Below are positions 1-8,381 of a stretch of 64,000 nucleotides of DNA, one piece after another. The stretch comes from an uncultured Mycoplasmatota bacterium. Lineage in GTDB: Bacteria > Bacillota_I > Bacilli_A > RF39 > UBA660. The translations under genes were made by a program, and so were the position numbers. Below the pieces are notes generated by a model. That model searched no databases, was not told where the DNA came from, and was given only the letters and a program-made list of their open reading frames with translations. Position 1 is the first letter of the stretch. Each line of letters begins with the position of its first letter. Location: the NCBI GenBank assembly GCA_900550255.1, contig URQZ01000006.1, forward strand, positions 1-64,000, written 5' to 3'.

Positions 1-1
1 A

Positions 2-70
2 TATTCTATTTTAAAAGAAGAAGTAGATAGAATTATAAAGATTATTAAAGAATATCAAGCAACAATCTAA
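2..70 (+). CDS. C-terminal end of an upstream gene (partial)
   Basis: An open frame enters from the left edge and ends at the TAA at 68-70. The 22 visible residues are charged and look helical. The stop lies inside the hairpin of an intrinsic terminator, as is usual for the last gene of a transcript. Too little is visible to name the gene. Confidence 0.5.
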   Translation, partial: YSILKEEVDRIIKIIKEYQATI

Positions 71-83
71 CTGTTGCTTTTTT
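57..83 (+). terminator. Rho-independent terminator
   Basis: AAGCAACA pairs with TGTTGCTT across a seven-base loop and is followed by a run of T. It ends the upstream gene before the YutH-like gene. Confidence 0.8.
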
Positions 84-126
84 CATAATTTTTTTGTAAC
101 AACATAAAATTTATTGAGGTGAATAT

Positions 127-1029
127 ATGAAAAATGTTCTTAGTTATTATTACAACCTGCATTTGTCAGATATTCATCAAATAGAGGGAATTTATAGATT
201 TAATTTAAATGGAATAGAATATGCCTTTACACAATATAAGAGAAACTTAAATGAAATAAGAGAATTATATGAATTATCATTATTACTTTTTCAAAATGGA
301 ATAATGGTACATCAATTTGTTTTAAATAAAGAAAATCAATTGATTACATATGTTAATCAGAAACCATATGTTTTACTACAGATATATAATAATTCTAAGC
401 AAAATATAACAATAAATGATATAAATAATTTTTCCTTTTCATCATCTATATTGAAACTTCCGGAAAAGCAAGTTAATTGGGCCAACTTATGGTCAGATAA
501 AATAGATTATTTTGAATATCAAGTTAATCAATTTGGTAAAAAAAATCCTCTAATTAGAGAGAGTTTTAGTTATTTTTCAGGTTTAGTTGAAAACGGAATA
601 TCACTATTTAATATATTAGAATTAGACTATAATAATTATTCTGTTTCTCATCAAAGATTAAGTAGTAAAGATACAATGTTTGAATTTTTAAATCCAATGA
701 ATCTAATAATTGATTATAAGGTTAGAGATGCATGTGAATTTTATAAAGAAAAATTTTTAAATAAACAGAGTATTTCAAATGAAATAAAAGAATATTTATC
801 TAATAAAAATCTTAATGTGTATGAAATCTTGCTTTTTTTTATTAGAATGTTCTATCCTTCTTTTTATTTTGATAAATATGAATATATCATTAATAATGAA
901 GAAGATGATTATCAATTAAAAAACATTATTGAACTTTCAGATAAATATGAAAAATTACTTAAAGAAATATATTTTTATTTATCTAAATATATAAATATGC
1001 CCGATATAGAATGGATAAAAAAAACATAA
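127..1029 (+). CDS. yutH: YutH-like spore coat-associated protein
   Basis: A 300-residue protein with no signal peptide. Its overall look is that of the CotS/YutH branch of kinase-fold proteins: an N-terminal lobe with a lysine-rich segment, then a histidine-containing loop (HQRLSSKD, about residue 178) and an N-P-x-N-x-x-x-D stretch (about residues 192-198) where kinases have their catalytic and metal-binding segments. The canonical catalytic residues are not clearly intact, as is usual for coat members of the family. In Bacillus subtilis yutH lies beside the NifU-domain gene yutI, and the next gene here, convergent, is such a NifU-domain gene, which supports the call. A clear GAGGTG sits just before the ATG. 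The assignment rests on weak similarity plus gene order. Confidence 0.55.
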   Translation: MKNVLSYYYNLHLSDIHQIEGIYRFNLNGIEYAFTQYKRNLNEIRELYELSLLLFQNGIMVHQFVLNKENQLITYVNQKPYVLLQIYNNSKQNITINDINNFSFSSSILKLPEKQVNWANLWSDKIDYFEYQVNQFGKKNPLIRESFSYFSGLVENGISLFNILELDYNNYSVSHQRLSSKDTMFEFLNPMNLIIDYKVRDACEFYKEKFLNKQSISNEIKEYLSNKNLNVYEILLFFIRMFYPSFYFDKYEYIINNEEDDYQLKNIIELSDKYEKLLKEIYFYLSKYINMPDIEWIKKT

Positions 1030-1030
1030 A

Positions 1031-1258
1031 TTACTTTATGTTGATTACTTCAAGTACTTCAGGTACTTCTTCTTTGATAGCTGCTTCAATTCCATCTTTT
1101 AGAGTTAAATCTAACATTTCACAATTAGAACAAGCACCCATCATTTTGATGTAAACGATATTATCTTCATATTTAACAAATTCAATATTACCACCATCAT
1201 TAATTAAAAATGGACGTAATTCATCAATAATTGATATAATTTTTTCTTCACTATTCAT
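1031..1258 (-). CDS. NifU C-terminal domain Fe-S scaffold/carrier protein
   Basis: A 75-residue protein that is a single NifU C-terminal (Nfu) domain. It has the family signature of an N-terminal helix leading to L-x-x-D-G-G-x-I and a C-S-N-C motif near residue 43 that would ligate a transient [4Fe-4S] cluster for delivery to apoproteins. Short standalone Nfu proteins of this size (for example YutI) are typical of Bacillota. It is convergent with the YutH-like gene, the two stops being almost adjacent with no obvious terminator between them. Function is assigned from the domain family. Confidence 0.88.
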   Translation of the reverse strand: MNSEEKIISIIDELRPFLINDGGNIEFVKYEDNIVYIKMMGACSNCEMLDLTLKDGIEAAIKEEVPEVLEVINIK

Positions 1259-1354
1259 TTCAAATCACCGGCTATATTATAACTTAATTTGTCATATTAG
1301 TAAACCTTTTTATTTATAAAAAATTATGTTATAATTTAAATGAGGTGTCGAAAT

Positions 1355-1729
1355 ATGACGTATAATAAAGGAAAAATTGTTAAAGGAGTAGTAAGTGGAA
1401 TAGAACCATATGGGATTTTTGTTAATTTTGATGAATATTATAGTGGTTTAATACATATATCTGAAATATCTAATGGTTTTGTTAGAAATCCTAATAAATT
1501 TGTTGAACTTGGGGAAACTATATATGTTGAAATATTGGATGTAGATGAAGATGAATGTCATTTAAAACTAAGTATTAAAAATATTCAATACAAAGTTGGA
1601 AAAAATCATCGAAGAGTAAAAATAAAGGAAACTAAATCAGGATTTAAAACTTTACAATACAAGTTACCACAATGGATAGAAGAAAATTTAAAAAATCACA
1701 AAAATCAGATAAATTCTGTTGACAAATAA
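1355..1729 (+). CDS. S1-domain RNA-binding protein (YugI/GSP13/CvfD type)
   Basis: A 124-residue protein with one S1 RNA-binding domain at residues 1-75 (G-x-V-x-G-I-x-P-Y-G-x-F-V, then G-L-I-H-I-S-E) and a basic C-terminal tail. This is the layout of general stress protein 13/CvfD, which associates with ribosomes. I chose the ATG at 1355 because GAGGTG lies just upstream of it; an earlier ATG at 1340 is part of that ribosome binding site. A TATAAT box at 1330-1335 gives the gene its own promoter. The promoter of the tRNA cluster lies across its 3' end. Confidence 0.85.
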   Translation: MTYNKGKIVKGVVSGIEPYGIFVNFDEYYSGLIHISEISNGFVRNPNKFVELGETIYVEILDVDEDECHLKLSIKNIQYKVGKNHRRVKIKETKSGFKTLQYKLPQWIEENLKNHKNQINSVDK

Positions 1730-1747
1730 AAATATAAATGGTATCAT
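1719..1747 (+). promoter_or_regulatory. Promoter of the tRNA cluster
   Basis: TTGACA at 1719-1724 and TATCAT at 1742-1747 are separated by exactly 17 bases. The -35 box overlaps the last codons of the S1-domain gene and the first tRNA begins 20 bases after the -10 box. This is the only strong promoter seen before the twelve tRNAs. Confidence 0.85.
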
Positions 1748-1766
1748 TAAATACGTCCAGATACAT

Positions 1767-1843
1767 GGGCGATTAGCTCAGTTGGTTAGAGCACTTGCCT
1801 TACAAGCAAGGGGTCATAGGTTCGAGTCCTATATCGCCCACCA
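1767..1843 (+). tRNA. tRNA-Val (TAC)
   Basis: A full cloverleaf: acceptor GGGCGAT pairs with ATCGCCC, the anticodon loop is CTTACAA with anticodon TAC, and GTTCGAG is in the T arm. CCA is encoded. First gene of the cluster. Confidence 0.96.
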
Positions 1844-1850
1844 TTTAGAT

Positions 1851-1926
<76 letters not shown>

Positions 1927-1934
1927 TTTTTTTT

Positions 1935-2018
1935 GGAGGGGTAGCGAAGTGGTCAAACGCGGCAGACTGTAAATCTGTTCCTTCGGGTTCGATGGTTCAA
2001 ATCCATCTCCCTCCACCA
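1935..2018 (+). tRNA. tRNA-Tyr (GTA)
   Basis: Acceptor GGAGGGG pairs with CTCCCTCC-side bases, a long variable arm (class II) is present, and the anticodon loop CTGTAAA gives GTA. CCA is encoded. Confidence 0.95.
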
Positions 2019-2029
2019 TTTTAATATAT

Positions 2030-2105
2030 TGCCTCGTAGCCAAGCGGTAAGGCACCACACTTTGACTGTGGCATTTCGCTAGTTCGAATCTAGCCGAGGC
2101 AGCCA
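2030..2105 (+). tRNA. tRNA-Gln (TTG)
   Basis: Acceptor TGCCTCG pairs with CGAGGCA (the T1-A72 pair typical of tRNA-Gln), discriminator G. Anticodon loop CTTTGAC gives TTG. CCA is encoded. Confidence 0.95.
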
Positions 2106-2121
2106 TTTATTTATATTATAT

Positions 2122-2197
2122 GTCCTGTTAGCTCAGCCGGTAGAGCATCTGACTTTTAATCAGAGGGTCACAGATTCGAATTCTGTACAGGACACCA
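2122..2197 (+). tRNA. tRNA-Lys (TTT)
   Basis: Acceptor GTCCTGT pairs with ACAGGAC, discriminator A. Anticodon loop CTTTTAA gives TTT. CCA is encoded. Confidence 0.95.
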
Positions 2198-2205
2198 TTA
2201 TTTGT

Positions 2206-2294
2206 GCCTGAGTGGCGAAATTGGTAGACGCACAGGACTTAAAATCCTGCGGGAGTCATATCCCGTGCCGGTTCAAGTCCGGCCTTAGGCACCA
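2206..2294 (+). tRNA. tRNA-Leu (TAA)
   Basis: Acceptor GCCTGAG pairs with CTTAGGC, with a long variable arm (GGGAGTCATATCCC). Anticodon loop CTTAAAA gives TAA. CCA is encoded. Confidence 0.95.
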
Positions 2295-2305
2295 TTTAAT
2301 ATTTT

Positions 2306-2396
2306 GGAGAAATACCCAAGTCTGGTTGAAGGGACTGGTCTTGAAAACCAGCAGGTCGGCAACGGCGCGGGGGTTCGAATCCCTCTTTCTCCGCCA
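2306..2396 (+). tRNA. tRNA-Ser (TGA)
   Basis: Acceptor GGAGAAA pairs with TTTCTCC, discriminator G, with the long class II variable arm. Anticodon loop CTTGAAA gives TGA. CCA is encoded. Confidence 0.95.
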
Positions 2397-2406
2397 TTTA
2401 TAATAT

Positions 2407-2483
2407 CGCGGAATGGAGCAGTTTGGTAGCTCGCCGGGCTCATAACCCGGAGGTCGTTGGTTCAAATCCATCTTCCGCAACCA
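2407..2483 (+). tRNA. Initiator tRNA-fMet (CAT)
   Basis: The anticodon loop CTCATAA gives CAT. The unpaired C1-A72 end (CGCGGAA against TTCCGCA) and three G-C pairs at the base of the anticodon stem are the hallmarks of the initiator, which separates it from elongator Met or Ile2. CCA is encoded. Confidence 0.95.
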
Positions 2484-2488
2484 TTTGT

Positions 2489-2564
2489 GGTCCCGTGGTG
2501 TAGCGGTTATCACGTCTGCCTGTCACGCAGAAGATCGCGAGTTCAATTCTCGTCGGGACCGCCA
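2489..2564 (+). tRNA. tRNA-Asp (GTC)
   Basis: Acceptor GGTCCCG pairs with CGGGACC, discriminator G. Anticodon loop CTGTCAC gives GTC. CCA is encoded. Confidence 0.95.
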
Positions 2565-2574
2565 TTTATTATTT

Positions 2575-2650
2575 GGCTCTGTAGCTCAGTCGGTAGAGCA
2601 AGGGACTGAAAATCCCTGTGTCGATGGTTCGATTCCATTCGGAGCCACCA
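2575..2650 (+). tRNA. tRNA-Phe (GAA)
   Basis: Acceptor GGCTCTG pairs with CGGAGCC with one G-T pair. Anticodon loop CTGAAAA gives GAA. CCA is encoded. Confidence 0.95.
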
Positions 2651-2684
2651 TTTATTAATTCTATTTTTTTTATACAGAACATTT

Positions 2685-2761
2685 GCGCTCGTAGCTCAGC
2701 TGGATAGAGTGTTTGGCTACGAACCAAAAGGTCAGGGGTTCGAATCCCTTCGAGCGCACCA
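2685..2761 (+). tRNA. tRNA-Arg (ACG)
   Basis: Acceptor GCGCTCG pairs with CGAGCGC. Anticodon loop CTACGAA gives ACG, which would need A-to-I editing by TadA. CCA is encoded. The 34-base spacer before it is the longest in the cluster. Confidence 0.95.
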
Positions 2762-2769
2762 TTATAGAT

Positions 2770-2846
2770 CGGGATGTGGCTCAACTTGGTAGAGCACGTG
2801 GTTTGGGACCATGAGGTTGCAGGTTCAAATCCTGTCATCCCGACCA
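2770..2846 (+). tRNA. tRNA-Pro (TGG)
   Basis: Acceptor CGGGATG pairs with CATCCCG. Anticodon loop TTTGGGA gives TGG. CCA is encoded. Last gene of the cluster, followed by a terminator. Confidence 0.95.
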
Positions 2847-2857
2847 TTTTAGAAATT

Positions 2858-2884
2858 AAACTCTTGGTAATCAAGAGTTTTTAT
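2858..2884 (+). terminator. Terminator of the tRNA cluster
   Basis: AAACTCTTG pairs with CAAGAGTTT over a short loop and runs into T residues, 12 bases after the last tRNA. Confidence 0.85.
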
Positions 2885-2949
2885 TATGATTGCTTTCTTT
2901 TTTTTTACATAAATGGTATACTTAGATTGACATAATCAAGGAGATAATA

Positions 2950-3327
2950 ATGAAAAAATTAATTAGTCAGTTTTTTAAATTTGGAGTAGTTGGGGTAATT
3001 GCATTTATTGTCGATTATTTATCACTTTATCTGTTAACAGAATTTTTAAATGTATACTATTTAATATCCTCAATAATTTCTTTTTTACTTTCAATAATAG
3101 TTAATTATATTTTAAGTATCAAATGGGTTTTTGATATCAAAAAAAAGCAATCATTTAAAGATGTCATTATCTTTACACTTTTAAGTGCGATTGGGCTATT
3201 AATTAATTTACTTGTTATGTATTTGTCGGTAGAAGTGTTTAAAATTTATTATATGATTGGAAAATTAATAGCAACGTTTATTGTTATGATTTGGAATTTT
3301 GTAACAAGAAAAATGTTTCTTGAATAA
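2950..3327 (+). CDS. GtrA-family membrane protein (polyprenyl-linked sugar flippase)
   Basis: A 125-residue protein with four predicted membrane helices and the family N-terminal pattern F-x-K-F-G-V-V-G-V-I-A-F-I-V-D. GtrA proteins are thought to move undecaprenyl-phosphate-linked sugars across the membrane so that a GT-C enzyme can decorate a surface polymer. It is the first gene of the glycan island. The GT-C/GT2 fusion at 15013-17139 is a plausible partner, as it could make and use such a lipid-linked sugar. GGAG precedes the ATG. Substrate unknown. Confidence 0.85.
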   Translation: MKKLISQFFKFGVVGVIAFIVDYLSLYLLTEFLNVYYLISSIISFLLSIIVNYILSIKWVFDIKKKQSFKDVIIFTLLSAIGLLINLLVMYLSVEVFKIYYMIGKLIATFIVMIWNFVTRKMFLE

Positions 3328-3343
3328 ATTGAGGTGAAATTAA

Positions 3344-5686
3344 ATGAATAAATTAAATAAATTTATATCTTTAAATTTTAACAAAATAATAACTTTTATA
3401 TTAATATTTAATCCAATAATAGATTTATTAAATTCCATTTTTATAAATAATCTACACCTTAATTTTACTTTTGGTGTTGTGGTAAGAATTATCTTTTTAT
3501 TGTTTTTTATTTATTGTTTATTGAATTTAAAAGAAACAAATAAAAAAAATAAAATACTAATATTTATAATTGGACTTTATTTATTAATGTTTTTAGGTTT
3601 GGAATATTTTAATGATAGTACTATAATTTTTATTCAGGAATTAAAAATGAGTTTAAAGACATTTTATTTTCCAATTTGTTTGTTAACGCTATATACGTTT
3701 AAAGATAGAGTGAGAAACTTTGAACAACTTTTAGTTATAAGTATGTTTGAATATATTATTTTAATTTTTATTCCTTTGATTTTACACGTTGGCTTAAAAA
3801 GTTATGAAATAACAAAAGTAGGATCAAGTGGCTTTTTCATGTCAGCAAATGAAGTTAGCTGTATTATTGGAATTATAACACCTTTATTTATTTATTTTAT
3901 CTTAAATAATAAAAAAAATATCTTTTTTAAAGTTTTAAGTATAATCTTATATTTATATGTTATTGTAACCATTGGCACAAAAGTGCCTTTATTATCACTT
4001 TTTATTACATTAGTGCTATTTGCTTTATGGTATTTTATAAAATTAATAAAGAAAAAAGATTTTATAAAACTATTTTGTTTACTTTTAGTTTCAATAGTTT
4101 TTATAAGCTCATCATTTATAATTATTCCTAAAACTAATTTTTATAAAAATATTAAAATTCATATGAATTATCTTCACATAAAAAACGTATCAGATGTAGT
4201 AGATAATCCTGAAATAATTGACCATTTTATATTTAGTCAAAGAGTTAAATTTTATCGTGACAATAATAATATCTACAAAAGGGTTTCACCTTTTCAAAAA
4301 ATATTCGGAATGGGTTATATAAGAGGTTCAAAAAATAAAACTAAATTAGTTGAAATGGATTATTATGATATATTTTATTCACATGGTATTTTAGGATTTA
4401 TTATTTATTTTTATATTGTTATTGACATATTAATAAAAGTATTAAAAAATTTAAAAAATAATATGTCGTTTAAAAAATATTCTAAAATAATCACTTTGAT
4501 TTTGATCTTTGTTTTAACACTATTTTCAGGACATGTAATGACAGCCCCATCTGTTAGTTTATATGTTTCACTTATATTTATTTCATTATGTTCTAAAAAG
4601 AAAAATCTTTTATTTACAGCCTATGATTTAAATGTGGGCGGAATTGAAACCGCACTAATTAATTTATTAAAAAGAATAAATTATGATAAATACAATGTAA
4701 CTTTGATTTTAGAAAAAAAAGAAGGTATTTTATTAAAAGAAATTGATTCAAGAGTTAATGTTGTTGAATATAAAGTATCAAATAGTAATAATGTCATAAT
4801 TCGAAAAAGTTTTAATTTGCTAAAAAGAATTATATATATAATATTAAATAAAAATACTTTTGATTTTAGTTGTTGTTATGCGACATATTCAATGATGGGC
4901 GCAAAAGTATCAAGAATTTCTTCAGATAATAATTCTATTTATATACATGGAAATTATGTAAATGTTTATCCAAATAATAATGAATTTTTAGACTTTTTTA
5001 ATAAAAGAAAAATAAATGAATTTAGAAAAATATTTTTTGTATCAAAAGAATCAATGCAAGATTTTCTATCAAAATTTCCGAAGTTAGAATCTAAATGTGT
5101 AGTTGTTAATAATTTTGTAGATGAAGAAAAAATCAAAAAACTCGCAACTAAAAAAATAAATATAAAAAGAACAAAAACTATTTTATTTGTTCTAGTTGGT
5201 AGATTAGATGAATCATCAAAAAGAATAACTAGGGCTTTAGAAGTTATGAAAAATTTAAAAAAAGACTTTTCAGTTGAATTATGGATAGTAGGTGATGGGC
5301 CAGATAAAAAGATCTATCAGGATTATATAATCAAAAATAAACTAGAGGAAAATGTAAAACTTTTAGGAATGCAAAAAAATCCTTTTCCATATATGAAAGA
5401 AGCAGATTATATACTATTAACATCAGAATATGAAGGATTTCCTGTTACATATATGGAAGCTGCTGTTTTAAATAAAAAAATAGTAACAACAATTGATGTA
5501 TCTGATCAATTTATTAAAATTCCAAAAAAACTTGGATTTATAATATCTAAAGATACTAAAAAGATGCAAAAACAAATAAAAGAAATTATTTTAGATAATA
5601 AATTTAAATATCAAAAACTAGATATGAAACAAATGAATAGTGAAAAAATGAAAATGCTAGAAGAAATATTTGATGAGGTGGTATAA
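3344..5686 (+). CDS. Wzy-like O-antigen/capsule polymerase fused to a GT4 glycosyltransferase
   Basis: A 780-residue fusion. Residues 1 to about 415 are strongly hydrophobic with about ten to twelve membrane helices and look like the O-antigen polymerase/ligase (Wzy/WaaL) family, including a large external loop around residues 255-340. Residues from about 422 to 780 form a cytoplasmic GT4-type GT-B enzyme: the start has G-G-I-E-T, the nucleotide-sugar half has V-G-R-L-D and G-D-G-P-D-K-K, and the E-x7-E motif lies near residues 697-705. There is no stop, frameshift or internal ribosome site at the junction. It overlaps the next gene by one base (TAATG), so they are translationally coupled. 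Linking a polymerase to a transferase is unusual because Wzy acts outside the membrane. Confidence 0.82.
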   Translation: MNKLNKFISLNFNKIITFILIFNPIIDLLNSIFINNLHLNFTFGVVVRIIFLLFFIYCLLNLKETNKKNKILIFIIGLYLLMFLGLEYFNDSTIIFIQELKMSLKTFYFPICLLTLYTFKDRVRNFEQLLVISMFEYIILIFIPLILHVGLKSYEITKVGSSGFFMSANEVSCIIGIITPLFIYFILNNKKNIFFKVLSIILYLYVIVTIGTKVPLLSLFITLVLFALWYFIKLIKKKDFIKLFCLLLVSIVFISSSFIIIPKTNFYKNIKIHMNYLHIKNVSDVVDNPEIIDHFIFSQRVKFYRDNNNIYKRVSPFQKIFGMGYIRGSKNKTKLVEMDYYDIFYSHGILGFIIYFYIVIDILIKVLKNLKNNMSFKKYSKIITLILIFVLTLFSGHVMTAPSVSLYVSLIFISLCSKKKNLLFTAYDLNVGGIETALINLLKRINYDKYNVTLILEKKEGILLKEIDSRVNVVEYKVSNSNNVIIRKSFNLLKRIIYIILNKNTFDFSCCYATYSMMGAKVSRISSDNNSIYIHGNYVNVYPNNNEFLDFFNKRKINEFRKIFFVSKESMQDFLSKFPKLESKCVVVNNFVDEEKIKKLATKKINIKRTKTILFVLVGRLDESSKRITRALEVMKNLKKDFSVELWIVGDGPDKKIYQDYIIKNKLEENVKLLGMQKNPFPYMKEADYILLTSEYEGFPVTYMEAAVLNKKIVTTIDVSDQFIKIPKKLGFIISKDTKKMQKQIKEIILDNKFKYQKLDMKQMNSEKMKMLEEIFDEVV

Positions 5687-6615
5687 TGCCAAAATATAGT
5701 ATAATAATTCCAGTTTATAATACCGAAGCATATTTAAAAAAAAGCTTAGATAGTATTATTAATCAAACATATAAGGATTTTGAAATTATTGTTGTCAATG
5801 ATGGAACAAAAGATAATAGTCAAGATATTATTGATATGTATGTGGATAAATATGAATGCGTTAAAAGTATTGTTCAAGAAAATCAAGGATTAAGTGTTGC
5901 TCGTAATAATGGTATAAAAAAAGCTCGTGGTAAATATTTTTTAGTTTTAGATAGCGACGATTACTTTGAAATAGGTCTTTTAGAAGAACTAAATAAAGAA
6001 CTTGAAAAAAACGGAAATGTAGATTTAATGAGATTTCAAGTTAGAAATATATCTAAAAACACAATTGATTATCATGAAGAACCCTTTAATAATTTGAATG
6101 GAATAGAAGCTTTTAAGAGAATAGTGAAATATCATTATGTAGAAAACGCATGTTGCTATTTATATAATAGAGAATACTTTATTAAAAATAATTTTGAATA
6201 TAAAAAAGGGGTTTATCATGAGGATTTTGGATTGACACCACTAGTTATAGAAAAAGCAAAATCAGTATCATCTATCGATTATATTGGATATGATTATGTA
6301 GAAAGAGAAAACAGTATCATGACAAATAAGTCTTATCAAAAAACAATAAAAAAAGTAAATGATTTTTATGAATGTTATCTTTATGTTAATGAACAAATAG
6401 ATAGTTTTCCTGGAGATCATAGTACTTTAAAAAGTTATTTAGCTAATTCAATGTTGATGAAAATAACAGAACTAAATCATAAGGATTATAAAGCCTTTTT
6501 AAAAAAATTGAAAAAAGAAAATATTTTTGATAATTTATTAGTAGATACTTTTTCAAGAAAAATAAAAAAATTGATTATATCAATAAATCCAAAATTGTAT
6601 TATAAAAAAAATTAA
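5686..6615 (+). CDS. GT2-family glycosyltransferase
   Basis: A 309-residue enzyme with the GT-A fold of family 2 at residues 1-110: S-I-I-I-P-V-Y-N at the N terminus, V-N-D-G-T, and the D-S-D-D metal-binding motif near residue 88. The C-terminal half is charged and soluble and probably binds the acceptor. The enzyme likely adds one sugar to a lipid-linked oligosaccharide on the cytoplasmic face. The start codon overlaps the stop of the Wzy-GT4 gene, placing it in the same operon. Donor and acceptor cannot be read from the sequence. Confidence 0.9.
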   Translation: MPKYSIIIPVYNTEAYLKKSLDSIINQTYKDFEIIVVNDGTKDNSQDIIDMYVDKYECVKSIVQENQGLSVARNNGIKKARGKYFLVLDSDDYFEIGLLEELNKELEKNGNVDLMRFQVRNISKNTIDYHEEPFNNLNGIEAFKRIVKYHYVENACCYLYNREYFIKNNFEYKKGVYHEDFGLTPLVIEKAKSVSSIDYIGYDYVERENSIMTNKSYQKTIKKVNDFYECYLYVNEQIDSFPGDHSTLKSYLANSMLMKITELNHKDYKAFLKKLKKENIFDNLLVDTFSRKIKKLIISINPKLYYKKN

Positions 6616-6630
6616 CTTAGGAGGTAGAAT

Positions 6631-7566
6631 ATGATAAGTATTATTATTCCTTGTTATAATGCTGAAAAAACAATTAAAAGATGCTTAGAAAGTGTAATTA
6701 GTCAAACATATAAAAATATTGAAATTGTCATTATTAATGATGGTTCTACTGATAAAACCGATTCGATTATAAAAAAATACATAAATGATAGTAGAATAAA
6801 ATATTATAATAGAAGCAATCATGGTATAGGAAAAACAAGAAATTTTGGAATAAAAGAAACAACTGGAGAGTATATTACCTTTTTGGATAGCGATGATTAT
6901 TTGCCAAATGATGCTATTGACAATTTATATAACTTGGCTCAAAAAAATAAGTTAGACTTAGTAGTTAGTGATTATTATGTAGATAATAAAAATATAAAAA
7001 GTGAAAAAATAAAATCTTTTCCTATTACTAATGTTAAAAATAATCCTAATTTAATTTTTGATATTAATTTAGCACCTTGGAATAAATTATATAAAAAGGA
7101 ATTGATTGAAAATATCAAATTTGAAGAAAATCTAAAATATGAAGATGCTCCATTTGTTATAGAAAGTATAATAAAGGCAAAAAGAATAGGAAAACTTGAT
7201 AAAGAAACTTATTATTATGTTGTTAATCCAAATAGTGAAACAACAATTAGGGATGAAAGAATTTTTGATATATTTAAAATTTTAGATATTATTGGAAGGT
7301 TAGTAGAAAATAAAAAAGAATTAACTGAAGTTTATAAAACTTTATGTATTAGAATTATTTGTAATTATAATATACAACAAAGATATCAGAAAAAAATAAA
7401 GACAGCTAATCGTTTTATAAATAAAGGATTTTACTATATGAAAAAGGTAGATCCTAAATATAAACATAGTGTATATTTTAAAAATCGTAGTAAGAATAAA
7501 GCGTTGATAGAAAAAAATAAATTTTTAACAAAATTATATTGTTTTATTTATATTAGTTTAAGATAA
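6631..7566 (+). CDS. GT2-family glycosyltransferase
   Basis: A 311-residue family 2 enzyme: I-S-I-I-I-P-C-Y-N at the N terminus, I-N-D-G-S-T-D, and D-S-D-D near residue 88. AGGAGG lies just before the ATG and the gap to the preceding GT2 gene is only 15 bases, so both belong to the first operon of the island. The N-terminal domain resembles the enzyme at 19869-20846, including the H/S-G-I/V-G-K-T-R-N-F-G segment, which suggests the two arose by duplication. Sugar specificity is unknown. Confidence 0.9.
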   Translation: MISIIIPCYNAEKTIKRCLESVISQTYKNIEIVIINDGSTDKTDSIIKKYINDSRIKYYNRSNHGIGKTRNFGIKETTGEYITFLDSDDYLPNDAIDNLYNLAQKNKLDLVVSDYYVDNKNIKSEKIKSFPITNVKNNPNLIFDINLAPWNKLYKKELIENIKFEENLKYEDAPFVIESIIKAKRIGKLDKETYYYVVNPNSETTIRDERIFDIFKILDIIGRLVENKKELTEVYKTLCIRIICNYNIQQRYQKKIKTANRFINKGFYYMKKVDPKYKHSVYFKNRSKNKALIEKNKFLTKLYCFIYISLR

Positions 7567-7567
7567 T

Positions 7568-7594
7568 AAAGCCTTGTGTTAATGTGGCTTTTTT
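7568..7594 (+). terminator. Weak terminator-like hairpin
   Basis: AAGCC and GGCTT flank a 12-base loop and are followed by a T run. The stem is short, so termination may be partial. It precedes the promoter of the ABC exporter genes. Confidence 0.45.
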
Positions 7595-7603
7595 TGATAT
7601 AAT
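7574..7603 (+). promoter_or_regulatory. Promoter of the ABC exporter operon
   Basis: TTGTGT at 7574-7579 and TATAAT at 7598-7603 are 18 bases apart. The next gene starts at 7637 with AAGGAAG upstream. Confidence 0.6.
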
Positions 7604-7636
7604 ATGTAATGAATATAATGAAAAGGAAGTGTATAA

Positions 7637-8377
7637 ATGAAAAGCAAGAATGCAATAGTAGTAAGTCATGTTAACAAAGATTTTAAACTATACTACGATA
7701 GAGCTAATACTTTGAAAGAAAAAATTTTGTTTTTCACAAAAGATAAAAGTAAAAATGATGTTTTACATATATTAAAAGATATTAATTTAACAATCAAAAA
7801 AGGAGAAAGTGTTGCTTTAATAGGAACAAATGGTAGTGGTAAGTCTACTTTATTAAAATTAATGACTAAAATCATATATCCTAATAAAGGAAAAATTTCA
7901 GTAAATGGAAAACTTACTTCTCTTTTAGAGTTAGGAGCTGGATTCCATCCTGATTTTTCTGGTAGAGAAAATATATATTTTAATTCAGCTATATTTGGGT
8001 TAACAAAAAAAGAAATAGATGCAAGACTTGAAGAAATAATTGAATTTTCAGAGCTTCAAGAATTTATAGATAATCCTGTTAGAACTTATTCTTCAGGAAT
8101 GTATATGCGCCTTGCTTTTTCTATTGCTATAAATGTTGATGCAGATATTTTACTTATTGATGAAATTTTAGCCGTAGGAGATCAACATTTTCAAGAAAAA
8201 TGTTTTAATAAATTAAGAGAATTGAAAAAAGCCGGAAAAACAATTGTTATTGTAACGCATAGTATGGGACAAGTTAAACAATTTTGTGATCGTGCAGTTT
8301 GGTTATACAAAGGAAAGATCAGAATGGATGGAAATGTTCCAGATGTATTAGAAGAATATATTAAGGTTTGTGGGTGA
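7637..8377 (+). CDS. Polysaccharide/teichoic acid ABC exporter, ATPase subunit (Wzt/TagH type)
   Basis: A 246-residue ATPase. Walker A (GTNGSGKST) is near residues 63-71, the signature Y-S-S-G-M-Y-M-R-L near 155, then Walker B (ILLIDEILAVGD) and the switch histidine (VTHS). These residues, with L-E-L-G-A-G-F-H-P-D-F-S-G-R-E-N, are characteristic of the ABC-2 family that exports finished surface polysaccharides or teichoic acids. It ends right after the ATPase fold, so it lacks the C-terminal glycan-recognition domain of long Wzt proteins. The permease follows 4 bases downstream. Confidence 0.93.
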   Translation: MKSKNAIVVSHVNKDFKLYYDRANTLKEKILFFTKDKSKNDVLHILKDINLTIKKGESVALIGTNGSGKSTLLKLMTKIIYPNKGKISVNGKLTSLLELGAGFHPDFSGRENIYFNSAIFGLTKKEIDARLEEIIEFSELQEFIDNPVRTYSSGMYMRLAFSIAINVDADILLIDEILAVGDQHFQEKCFNKLRELKKAGKTIVIVTHSMGQVKQFCDRAVWLYKGKIRMDGNVPDVLEEYIKVCG

Positions 8378-8381
8378 TTAG

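Noticed and set aside
2770..2846. tRNA-Pro as the integration site of the whole glycan island
   Set aside because: I saw no repeat of the tRNA 3' end near 31.7 kb or elsewhere on the right side, and no integrase.
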